Positions 19,871-30,791 of a stretch of 64,000 bases of DNA are shown here, piece after piece. Numbering within the stretch: position 1 is the first letter of the stretch; each line of letters starts with the position of its first letter. Below the pieces are notes generated by a model. That model was not told the DNA's origin and ran no database searches. It saw only the letters and a list, made by a program, of their open reading frames with translations. The translations under genes and the position numbers were made by a program. Source of the DNA: Panorpa germanica (Eukaryota > Arthropoda > Insecta > Mecoptera > Panorpidae); NCBI GenBank assembly GCA_963678705.1, contig OY783207.1:1984001-2048000 (forward strand), read 5' to 3'.

Positions 19871-21509
19871 ATATATTTAAAAGTGTTGCAATTAAAAGTA
19901 CACAATAATAATTACTAAATCTTATTACAACATTTAAAAATACAATCTAAAGTATCATTCCCATCTACTGACTCTTAGTTTTAATTTTATATACTCTACT
20001 TCAAAATAATAACTTTCTTTGTTTAATAAAAATTAATGTATTTGATATGATTATTTATCTTTCTTTCTATTGCGTAAGTTGAAACTTACGTTAAAGGTAA
20101 AAACATAAAATTGTAACTAATTCAGTAGGTGGGAAAGGGTCTTAATAACCGCAGGTATTCGTGTCCCAAGTTCTATGCTATACGTTGGTATAACCTAACC
20201 TGACATTAGAACCGAAATTGCTTTCCTAAATGACAACATTTATAAGTTTCTGATCGAGCTAGACTGAATATATTTAATAATATAATTAAATATATTTCTA
20301 AAATATGTTGAAAGCATCTTTTAAAATGATTTTTTTTAATTACAGTGGGTGTGAGAACATGGAGAGTCCAATATCACAATCATAGAAATTAGCAAAAAAC
20401 AGATAACTACTGTGAAGGTTTATATCCTTGATGTAAGTGTTTTAAACTAATTAATAGATAATTTAACTTCATTAAAACTATTAAATGAATAATAGTTACT
20501 TTCGTTATAGTAAATTTAATATTTTCTAACCGTTTTTATTGCGCAATAGCCTGTGAGGTTATAACCCTAAGTCTGTTTGTACGTACTACACAAATAAATG
20601 TAACTGAATGGAAATTATTTGCAGACTCACCAAATAAAGTTAATAAACACTTATCTACGATCACAAATATATAATAATGAATGTAATTAATACACTGAAT
20701 TTACTGAATTTAATACACGCCACGTCGCACAAAACATACTAGAAGAGACGTTGGTAGTTACTCAGGCGCAAGCTGGCTCCAAAGATCACTACCAACTGCA
20801 ATCACTAAAAACCGGATATTGGAGATTTATAATTAATATAAATTAATGATTTTAAAATAAAAGAAAATATACTGTTTAATATAATTTTAATTATTAATAA
20901 TTTATTTAAGTATTGAATTTATTTTTTATAATATTAATTAAAATTTAATATTACCCCGAGGACTACTCCACCTTTTCAACATTGCAGTTGGTAGCAGTCT
21001 TGGGTTACACGTCATCGTTTTTGGAAGTATTCTGTTTGTGCTAGTGAAAAATATGTTTTATAATATTTAATAATATATTTAAGTGTCTAGTTTTATCATA
21101 AAATTATACGTAAGTGCATATTTAATACATTAAAATAATATATTGATTAGTTCTATCGATTATTTTTGCTAATCATAGACTCAAATTATTTGCCCTACCA
21201 GTTTCAAGGTTCCTACAATTTGGTTCGAAGTTATAGTAATATTTAAAATAACAATAAACTAATTAATTATTTAATAATTATATTCATAATGGTCCCCCCT
21301 TCAAACAATTAGCACAATATTTTGATTATCTAAAGACAATTAACCTAACTTTTACAACTCCAGAACTCACTCAGAGTCTTGCCAATACTAACCTAACTGA
21401 CCAGCTCTTCCCATAACTCTAAAAATTAAATAATAAATTAATCCTGCATGCTAAAGATGAAAATATTTTATGTATATGTACACAGACACTTGCTTTTGTT
21501 AATTACATC
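19871..21509. other. Loop of the imperfect palindrome
   Basis: AT-rich, without coding potential. It holds a shorter inverted pair around CTACCAACTGCAAT (about 20785-20800) and ATTGCAGTTGGTAG (about 20980-20996), separated by ~180 bp. Nothing else is recognised. Confidence 0.5.
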
Positions 21510-22645
21510 AGATTATTATTAGATTGCAATAACTCTAAATTTCTTTAAATATTTTAATAATGCTAGGCATGTCACCACCTGTATAGAGGATTAGAAATAG
21601 ATACGCACTAAGTAGAATAGTATTTCTTTCAGGAAAACATAAAACTGCAAACGTTTTATCATCTTCAATAGTTCTTTAATAGCCTACTTTATTATTTCTT
21701 GTAGAATTTCCACTCTAAATTTAATTAAGTTTGCTTCTTATCTTCATTTATAATAATGCTGTTTTTCTAAATTAAATATTACTTTTATAAGCTCACTTAG
21801 CTCCTATATTCTTTTAGTAGATAAGATATAGTTTCTATTCTTCTATTAGATAGCAAATTTTGCGTGTTTAATAAATCAATAGATATATTTAAAGAAATAC
21901 TTGTTGCATCATCCATAAAATATTATTTCATTAAATTTAGCTATATAAAATCCTCAAAATATAAATAACAGTTGTGTGTAAAAATAAACCAATGTGTTTT
22001 TGTGTTAACTATAGACAAACTAATGCACAATTACTTGAGACAGTGAATATTTTGGACCAATTAACAAAGTTGCCCTTGCAAACAAATATTCACTTTTCGC
22101 GTTTATTTAATAAAGAGTGTAGTGTAGTGTTCTAGAACTTTGTAGAGTGCTATAGTTGTTGAAAGGATTTGGTGACTTTTGTGAGTGTATTTTGAAATCT
22201 GGACACATAGAGGGACCAACCACAATGATGCAGATTCAAATTGGTGAGTCGTATCAATTTTCTTATTGCATGTGCTTGATAAAAATTGTTATATAATGGT
22301 CACTCGAATTTACTATTTTTCCACAAATTTAAATTATTTTTGTGTTGGAAATTGTGAATATTTTTTTAAACATTGCTTTTAGAAGTTGTTGAATTTATAA
22401 AAATTATTTTAGTTATTAATTACCTCAATTATTCTTACGCTAGGTCAATAGTTCTTTATTTAAAAATTTATTCTGTAATATTTATTTATATAATTTGGAT
22501 ACATATATATGAGAATCAGTGTAAGGTATCTACCCTTAGCTAAATTATTTTAAACATCCCTCTATATTAATTTTAATTTTGGACTTTATGATCATAGTGT
22601 TGATTCTTTGGCTTTAATAATTGAAATTAAAAAGTGGAATGCCTG
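21510..22645. repeat. Right arm of the ~4-kb imperfect palindrome
   Basis: Inverted partner of about 18697-19870. It contains, on the plus strand, CCAACCACAATGATG at 22217-22230 with a GTGAGT donor-like site at 22244-22249, preceded by a conserved ~400-bp upstream region. Homology to the left arm ends around 22645, after AATTGAAATTAAAAAGT. Confidence 0.82.
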
Positions 22646-24127
22646 TTTCAACTTTGACTAAAACAAAAATACGTTTGCATAGAATATCATTATGCATTTC
22701 ATATTTTTAGAAATATAGAGATTATTATATTAGCCCTTTTAGCATCAACCCACAAATATAATTGTAAATAATGATAATTGTGAAAAATTACTTTACCCAC
22801 CCAGGTAGAAAATGTAAACGCAATATAACATTGAACTTACTGGCAAGTGTGAATTTAACTGGACAACTATTTTCTACCTAATTATAAAATTTATGTTAAG
22901 GATTATATAATTCTAAGAAGTCCTTAAGAAGTTAATTAGGAATGAAAGTCTTTTAGAATAGATATCAAATTATAAAATGAAATTCTTTTTGGTTACTTAT
23001 TACTAAGTTTTGCTTTAGTAAAATATTATATGAATTGATACACACAAAACGTGAATTTATGTTATATTTTACTGTTAGTGCTTTTGTTCATAAATGTTTT
23101 GCACAAACAATGTTGCTATTTCGTGAATTAGTTTGTAGGAAACCAGAATGATACATCAACATGTAATTGGATGCGATTTTAATAATTACTGTATTTTGAT
23201 AATATAAATGAAACTAATGAGAGTGCGATTTTGTTTGTTCCACTGCACTAATTACCAAAATGGATTGATTATAGCGGTATTTAGATAAAGCAGACCAAAA
23301 TCATAATACAACTATGTTCTGCATTTCATTCGAATTAGAACTAATGAGTGTCAATATGATATTAAATAAAATCTGCTCTTACGAATTAACGATGCATTTG
23401 CACTTACATCAATTAATTTTTTATAAACGAAGATATTATTATTTTTCATTTTAGCTATGTGATAATACATCTACATTTTAAAGATTAAGTGTACAATGTT
23501 CTCGCACTATATAAGTAAATCAATTGAAAATGTTGTCACCAGTAAGCTCCTCGTGTTAGAACAATTTCTAACTTTGTATTTATAGTATGTTACGAATATC
23601 ATAGAGTCAGTTTCAAAAGAGCTTGACCTGCATTCAACAAACAATATAATCCGGCTCTGTATACTCTTCTTTAGTAGACCCCAGACTCCAGGTCCAGGGG
23701 TAATGTCCTAGCAAATATTTTAGAGCAGATATTCGATAATTCGGACATGTTGTTTGTATGGGAAACTTGTACAGAGAGGTGTAATATAGGGAAGGAAGTT
23801 ACTAGACTAGAAACTACAAAACAACACAGGTAGTGTTCAAATTGCAAGAGTTCGGCGGGGACTTATATATAAAAGAGGTTATAAGAGCGGTATAAATCTA
23901 TGATACGATAATGAATTTTATCTTATTCGGTTCTATATAGATTATAGAAAAATAAGTGAGTCTACCGTATTAGAAAAATATTGACTTTATATCTTTTTTA
24001 CTAACCGGTCTAAAAACAATCTAAAAAACAGCAAAAAGTGTCTTAAATTCTTTCTTTCAATTATTTTCTCTGGAATTGTATCCTGCATGTTAAATATGTA
24101 CACTTTAATTAGTAATATTTATTTAAA
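22646..24127. other. Gene-free stretch, nothing recognised
   Basis: AT-rich sequence between the palindrome and TIR element copy 2; no ORF of note and no repeat recognised. Confidence 0.5.
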
Positions 24128-24724
24128 TGGTCTTGTGTCCTCATTTTTTAGTGGTCGATTTTTCAATTGTTGATTGAAATTGATGTTAATAAATGTGTAT
24201 TGGCGTGTCTATTTTATTAAATAACTAAATATTGACGGAAATATAGCAATTAAAAGTTTGAATTGTAGTTTTAGCGCTAGAAATGGTCGGCCATATTTGT
24301 ATGACGTGAAATGCATTTTAGCGTCAGTTATTTGTTGAGTAGGTCAGTGCTGTGGTAATGTTCTGTAGCTGTTGGTAGTGAAATAATCAAGTTAAATCAA
24401 AGAATAATAAGTTTTTATTTTATTTAACCCTGCTAAGGCAGACATAACATTGAAATTTTATTGTTCCTTGAAATAGATGTAAATAATCTTTGATATTTTG
24501 ATATATAAATACATATAGCAGAGATTTATGAGCTGTAAGGTTGGTAACCTTACACAAGGATTGTGATGTCACATGCATTTGGAATGCATGCCTTTTTTAA
24601 TTGTTAATATCTCTTAACATATAAAAAGTTATTAAAAAATAATTGAGCATTTGAGGTTCTAGTAACCCACTTTATCAATATATAGTACACTTTTATAGAA
24701 ATTAAGACATAAGACACAAGCCCA
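24128..24724 (-). mobile_element. ~600-bp TIR element, copy 2
   Basis: Minus-strand copy of the family at 16292. The ends are TGGTCTTGTGTCCT (one change) and AGACACAAGCCCA. It retains the internal GTAAGGTTGGTAACCTTAC hairpin. AT-rich flanks make any flanking duplication impossible to judge (both sides end in TTTAAA). Confidence 0.88.
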
Positions 24725-25350
24725 TTAAGAACACTTATATTTAAATTTGATTAAATTGTATGGATTTTTTCTAGAGGTCTCTCTTAGCAACATTAACCTA
24801 GCAAACTAAAATGTTAAAAACACATAAATATCTTATTTTCTGAAATAAATAGTTAGAACATTTCCGCCATGGAACGTAATTTTTCAAACGTTTTCCAATT
24901 CGAACGTAATACAGCAGATGATCAAGATTTGCACGATAAGAAAAACGAACTTTGCTTTGAAATAAAACTTTTTATCTAAATTGACATATTTTTCACTGAA
25001 ACTAACGGCAATCATTTGGATGTTATTCGGAAGAGGATAGTTTTAGAAACTACAATAGTAAACTACTACAGAGAGTAGAAACTAGGTCGTGGGATACGAT
25101 GTGCTTATTGCTAAATATTACTCGGATAACTTGAATACTCCTAATCGCGACTGAAGTTTAATGAAAATTTATCTTATCGAGGAAAACAGATACTGTCCTT
25201 TTATTAGGTAAATGTCGAAAACAAGATTTGTTGGAAAACGTTTACGATCAGCACAAACAGAAAACAAAATTACATTGTCTGCAAAAAATTCGTTATACTC
25301 GTATACAGTGGCGTACCATCAACATTATGGGTCGATAAATGATAAAAAAG
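24725..25350. other. Gene-free stretch, nothing recognised
   Basis: AT-rich sequence between TIR element copy 2 and the minus-strand dispersed repeat. No gene supported. Confidence 0.5.
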
Positions 25351-25812
25351 AAGCATATTTTCGATAATGTTTTTTGACGACACAGTTAATATATAATTAT
25401 TTCTATAATTACTACATGATAAAATGACATTTGAAGAATACTTTGTGAAATTTTCATAAATAAATGTCAAGAAATTAGGCAGTGACAGCAAATCTCCGCA
25501 GACGTCACAAAAAAAAGTCACATTGCGGTGCCACTCATAACTCATCACTGGATTTTCTGAAATCGAAAATCCAAAATGATTTCATTAGTTGATAAGTTTT
25601 TGCAGGTAAAGCTGTCAAGCTTTTCTTTCTTTATTGATTTTTCAATCCTTTACAGCACTTAAAAGTCAAAATACCGATTACTCATGAAAAAAATCAGAAT
25701 CTTTGTTATTTTAAAAAACGTTTGAATTAAAAAATTAAAAAAACTCGACAGCGTTACCTCGGCATTTATGTAAGGAAAGAGTGTGCAAAATTTCAAAAGA
25801 TTCGGTATAGGA
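25351..25812 (-). repeat. Dispersed repeat with internal hairpin, copy B
   Basis: Reverse-oriented copy of the 3266-3818 repeat, from AAGCATATTTTCGATAATG to TTTCAAAAGATTCGG. It lacks the first ~95 bp seen in the other two copies. The internal CTCGACAGCGTTACCT motif is retained. Confidence 0.72.
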
Positions 25813-26552
25813 GATGCACTTTCTACAATCAGTAGAATATAAAATCACACTTTTTTAATTGAAATAAAGCAACGTCTCTTACAATAGAACATCATAGCAT
25901 TTAAAAAGTTTGTAGAAACGTAGCTTTAGCCTTATGTGTATAATTTATTATTTTCTATTAAAATTCCATCAATTTGTTATTATTGAAAGTATCATAACAA
26001 AACATATTAGAAATGAACGAATTTAGTCAAAAATTTAATTTAAACGAATATCTACATACAATGTGCATGAAGATCAAACGAATTTGATATAAAAAAAAAT
26101 TTCCATGACAAAATACAGTTATTTGCAAATAATTTCCTCTCCTATTGTACGTACCTACTAGTATCTGACAGCATAGCATCAGGATTAATCCGACCGACAC
26201 CGCAATACTCCCTCCTTCATCCCACCCATCCCACACTGTATTATTCGCATACCCCTCATCGTTCATGACCCACTCAACCAGCGCCTATCAACCGTCACTA
26301 ACCCACTCTCATCTAGTTCAGTTATAACCCACCCAGCGCCCCCACCCACACAACGAGTGTGTTCCATGTATGCGCACGAAGTCGTTTCACAAATATGAGG
26401 CGTCGTCATACGCGCCAGTCATAACCGCGGCACATGCCGGGGTTGAGAGAGGGGAGGGAGGCTAGAGGCGACTCCTAGGGTGCCATTAAGACAGAGAATC
26501 TCAATCATTTGTATACCAAAGGACTAATACAGCATTATTTATAGATGCACAA
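25813..26552. other. Gene-free stretch with a GC-richer block
   Basis: About 26190-26490 is clearly less AT-rich than its surroundings (CCCACC-type runs, then a G-rich purine run near 26445-26465), but no coding frame or known element is recognised. Confidence 0.45.
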
Positions 26553-26651
26553 GAATCGATTAAAATTCGTAAAGGAATCGTAGTAGATTCGTAAAAGAAT
26601 CGTAGAAGAATCGTAAAGGAATCGTAGAAGATTCGTAGGAGATTTAGACGA
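26553..26651 (+). repeat. 11-bp minisatellite, nine units
   Basis: Nine consecutive 11-bp units without any length change, of consensus GAWTCGTARAA: for example GAATCGTAGTA, GATTCGTAAAA, GAATCGTAGAA, GAATCGTAAAG. The first and last units are the most diverged. The strict 11-bp register is close to one DNA helical turn. Confidence 0.85.
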
Positions 26652-27764
26652 AATATTTGTAGAGCGGAATTGAAATGTCATTGACTACAAAATGTTTTAG
26701 ACCTCTCTTTCTTAGACTATAGCTGCACTTATTTATATTTTTATTATTCTTATTTCTGTGAAGTGTGTGTTCTTTTCTTGAACAAACTATTTACCTAAAT
26801 CAGAAAATGTTCTGCAGTGAAATTATTATTTTCATAATTGAATTAGACATGGGAATGAAATATAATTCGACTTGAGAACCTCTGCTACAGAAGGATCATT
26901 GTGGTGGCCGACACCCATCATCATAGTGGTGTGTACAAAAGAACGGGGTGTGAGACGGGGGTAGGGAAACAGGTGGATTTTGATGCGCTCAGAATAATTC
27001 ATCCCCACGTCCGTGTGGGGTTTTGAATTTGTAAGGGATAAGAGTTTTGGTAATATCAAAATATACGTATATATATACATATACATACTCAGTTGTATAG
27101 ATGTAGTTGTTGGGATATTATGGTATGATGTCACTATACTGAAGGAAATAAGGATTATATATCCTTTTCAAATATCACATATGAGATATGTTTTATAAAA
27201 GGATTTATTTATATGAATATCCATCAATATGTATACATACATGACGAGGAGAGAGAGAATCAGGTAAAATTAAATTTGATGTCTTCTTCAAAATTACGCT
27301 GCTGTAGCACTGGTATGATAAATGACAAGACTTCTCAAGACACTACTTTCGCAATAGTAGTAACGTTTAAATAATTCAACTTGCCCGTGAAGACAAAGTT
27401 GGTGACAACAAGGGTTTCCAGTGGAACTAAATAGAAGGCAGGAAGTAGTAATATGTAGACTAATGATAGATCAAACAAATCTCACTCATAGCTACTTATT
27501 CAAAAGAGAACAACAACCAATATGTGAACAATATGAACCTAGTAACAGTAAAGCATATAATTCTTCAACGCTCCAAGTACTCGCTGCACTAATTTAATTT
27601 CTACTTATATTTCAAATACTGAATTGTATTTATTGTTTGAATGGGGGGGGGGGGAGAGGTTTCAATTTTTTAAATTTATTTATATTAATGTACATATTAA
27701 GTTTATTGTGTGAAAATTTGAAATCGATTGCAATAAAACTGTCGGAGAGACCTCTTTGGTTTGC
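26652..27764. other. Gene-free stretch, nothing recognised
   Basis: AT-rich with a short TA-rich run at about 27060-27090 and a G-run near 27644-27656. No gene supported. Confidence 0.45.
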
Positions 27765-28297
27765 TTTCGTGTTACTTTGAAACTTTTAAATGCGTTTTCT
27801 CACACATAGCTTTGTCAGAGTCGGTGTCATCTCTAGCTTAAAATCTACTGGACCGATTCTTTTAAAATTTTGCACACTCTTTCTTTGCATAAATTCCGAG
27901 TTAACGCTCTCGAGTTTTTAAAGAAAATATAATTTTAACGTATTCTAAAATAACAAAGATTCTGATTTTTTTCATGAAAAATCGGTATTTTGACTTTTAA
28001 GTGCTGTAAAAACTTAAAAAATCAATAAAAAACAAAGAGCTCTACAGCGTTACCTGCAGAAACTTATTAACTAATGAAATCATTTTGGATTTTTGATTTC
28101 ATAAAATTTAGTGATGAGTTATGAGTGGCAACACAATGATACTTTTTTTTGTGACGTCTGCGGAGATTTGCTGTCAGTGGATTATTTATTTATGAAAATT
28201 TCACAAAGTATTCTTTACATGTTATTTTATCATGTAGTAATTATAGAAAGAATTATATATTAACTGTATCGTCATAAAACATTATCGAAAATATGCT
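27765..28297 (+). repeat. Dispersed repeat with internal hairpin, copy C
   Basis: Parallel copy of 3266-3818, sharing the same start and end and the internal inverted pair (GAGTTAACGCTCTCGAG against CTCTACAGCGTTACC). It carries a small deletion near the GTGACGTCTGCGGAGA motif relative to copy A. Confidence 0.75.
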
Positions 28298-29589
28298 TTG
28301 ATTTTGGCTCTGCGAGACGATTTTCTGAATATATAACAGTTTATTGAGCATTGTATACAGTTTTTACATTTGTTAATAAATACTATTGTACCATAATTAT
28401 TATTTATACAAATTATTCCTGACAGTTGTGAATTTAACATAGTAAATTTATATAGAAGCACTATCACTTTAAATTACTTTTAAAGAATCTGTATCGCGTA
28501 TAATATAAAGTTACGTATCATAAGCTACACAAAAGGATATTTCTTCCAGATAAAATTTCTTAAGAGCCACACAACTACTTTTTATAGACTTACCATAAAA
28601 TATAAATGCATATATTTATCCCAAGTGTATTATATATTTTAAACTATCTTCACACTTTCATTCTCCCGGCGCAACGTTTATACTTGACAGTTATTCCGAT
28701 AAGAAACGAAACATTTTTAAAGAAAGTACGATGACGCATACGTATATGAGACCGTCAACATCTTTATATCGACCTATATTTCCAATATGAAGCTATAATC
28801 CTTGAGTTCTGGTAACATTTGACGTTAATTCGGTAGTCTGTTATGAGGAAGGGTTGCATCATCTTGTTAGGACGCCCGCATGCCCCTCTCCTCTGAAGCG
28901 ATACGTGTCATGGTGTTACTGCGGATAGTTTCCGGAGTTAGATTAAAAATGTCCCGCCATACCATGTGGCTATAGCGTGCTTCAATAGAACCGTTCATCG
29001 CATAACACTGCGCCAGTAACCATTACTGCCTTAATAGCAGCCCTCTGAAGACAGAGGCGGATGTACGAAGCTAAACTCTTACAGAAGCACCAGTTAAAAC
29101 ACATGTTTACTTCTACAATGCCAAAAATGTATGTTCCGTATCAACGAAAGTACAGACCTCGTGAAGAACAACGAAACCAAAGTGTTTATATTTATAAATA
29201 ACGTATTTTGCGCTCCGGTACTGCTTCAAGACCAAACTCTTCAATATCATAGCACGTAGTGCTCGGTTCTCAATGGAGAAATTCCTATCTTAACTTTATA
29301 AATTAAAACCATGTGGTTTCCATGAAGCATTAAATTTGAAACAAAGACTGAACTCACCTCCAAATCGACTTTGAGAATGGAATTCCTTTGTATTACTAGT
29401 AGTTAGCAAATAGGTGCTCTATTTTCTGCTTGATCTGATGTTAACAATACGCGACATCTGATAAGGAGAAGCTGTATTAGAATCAGGTGGGATCACGTGA
29501 AAGATTTGTTCACAATGAAGATGTAATTGCTGGTTATTTTGGTACTAATTTAAGGAAAACCTTAAAGCTATAAAAGTTTCTTTCAAAAC
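28298..29589. other. Gene-free stretch, nothing recognised
   Basis: AT-rich, non-coding in appearance, with a slightly GC-richer patch at 28850-29060. No repeat or ORF is convincing. Confidence 0.45.
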
Positions 29590-29715
29590 AGAATGGTAAA
29601 ATTGTCTCTATTTTATCGGCTACAAATGTGAAACCACTCCACCTGTCGGAATACAAATGATGATAAAGTTGATGCGAACTATAATTGAAGTACAATAGTG
29701 ATAGAAACGTTACAA
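29590..29715 (-). repeat. ~110-bp dispersed repeat, uninterrupted copy
   Basis: Minus-strand relative of 61848-61965 and of 41417-41515: shared GGCTACAAATGTGAAACCAC, CACCTGTCGGAATACAAATG and TATAATTGAAGTACAATAGT (minus orientation). It contains, uninterrupted at 29680-29695, the site at which TIR element copy 4 is flanked by a duplication. Confidence 0.75.
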
Positions 29716-30600
29716 TCAGTACACTTCAATAAGCATCTATCACTATTATAACGACGCCGTGACCCACATAGAACGCCTAACGACTATGTTATTCATATTA
29801 GACATAAGAAGACGTTTCTACATATTATTAATATGGAGACAATAAGAAGTAAGAAGATATACTGAACATAACAGCAGATATTTTGAGAACTACTTCTCCA
29901 AACTGGAGAACTACAAATAAAACAGTATCAAATTTAATGCTGGAGTTCTGTTTCCAACAATTTTCTCACTTACCCATCTAGGAGAGAAGAGTAGGAGGTG
30001 AAGAGGGAGGTAACAGTTTCGATTATAAACATAAGTAACAATTCAAGAATTAACTTGTCATGACACCGTAGCGGTATTTTGCGAATGACTTTAACTACAA
30101 GTATAATACAAATGTAACGATTATAAGTCAGACAGAGAGAGGTAGATAAAGAGTGATAAGGACAAGCGATAAAGCGAAGTGGGGGATTCTTGACTAGTAG
30201 TTCTTTAATTTGCAACATATCACGTACTGCAATAACGTATTTTCATTACAGTGTACCATGTCTTTCTTCACAGACTTTCTTTTTTTTTTACTTAGTTTAC
30301 ATATTAATCCTATATATGTATAGTGCATACCACAATAATTTCTAGTTTTCTTCTATCGCAATGTATTTTTTGGCAAATGCAATTATTCTCCTCAGGGACG
30401 ATTTTTATAGTATGAATTGTTCAAAGTTAGTTTCAATTTTTAATAATAGTAATCTGCGTGGTCTTGCATGCAACGTGAAAAACATCAACATTAGAACAAA
30501 GAACAACAAATATTATCTGAGCAGGCAGATATTATTGTGAATACTCGCAATTTACCTTAAAAATATTTTTATTTTTTACTTTTATCAGTGAGAGTAAAGG
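29716..30600. other. Gene-free stretch, nothing recognised
   Basis: AT-rich; the 82-codon minus ORF at 29970-30218 has no recognisable feature. Confidence 0.45.
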
Positions 30601-30791
30601 TCTACAGGTCCGCACCGCTGGTATCAAACTGATATGTTTGATTTTTAGACATTAAATGCGCTGTCAACGGCATTGCCCAACGAGGTTTATGCAACCATTG
30701 CATTACACACCGAATTCAGTTATTGTCGTAATAGATCTGTAACTCACTTTTCTCTTTCCCGTTTATTTTAACTAGTGCGGACCTGTGGTCT
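30601..30791. mobile_element. Small foldback element with ACAGGTCCGCAC ends
   Basis: The left end TCTACAGGTCCGCAC is mirrored at the right by GTGCGGACCTGTGGTC. The same terminal motif, with a T in place of C, borders the 689-861 element. Non-coding, ~190 bp. A target duplication is not evident. Confidence 0.65.

Noticed and set aside
21220..21245. GGTTCGAAG string as a tRNA T-arm
   Set aside because: No matching acceptor, D- or anticodon arms around it.
16292..24724. TIR element copies 1 and 2 as outer ends of the 20.7-kb palindrome
   Set aside because: Their midpoint (about 20.51 kb) differs from the arm centre (about 20.68 kb), and the sequences between arms and elements are unrelated; the placement is probably coincidental.
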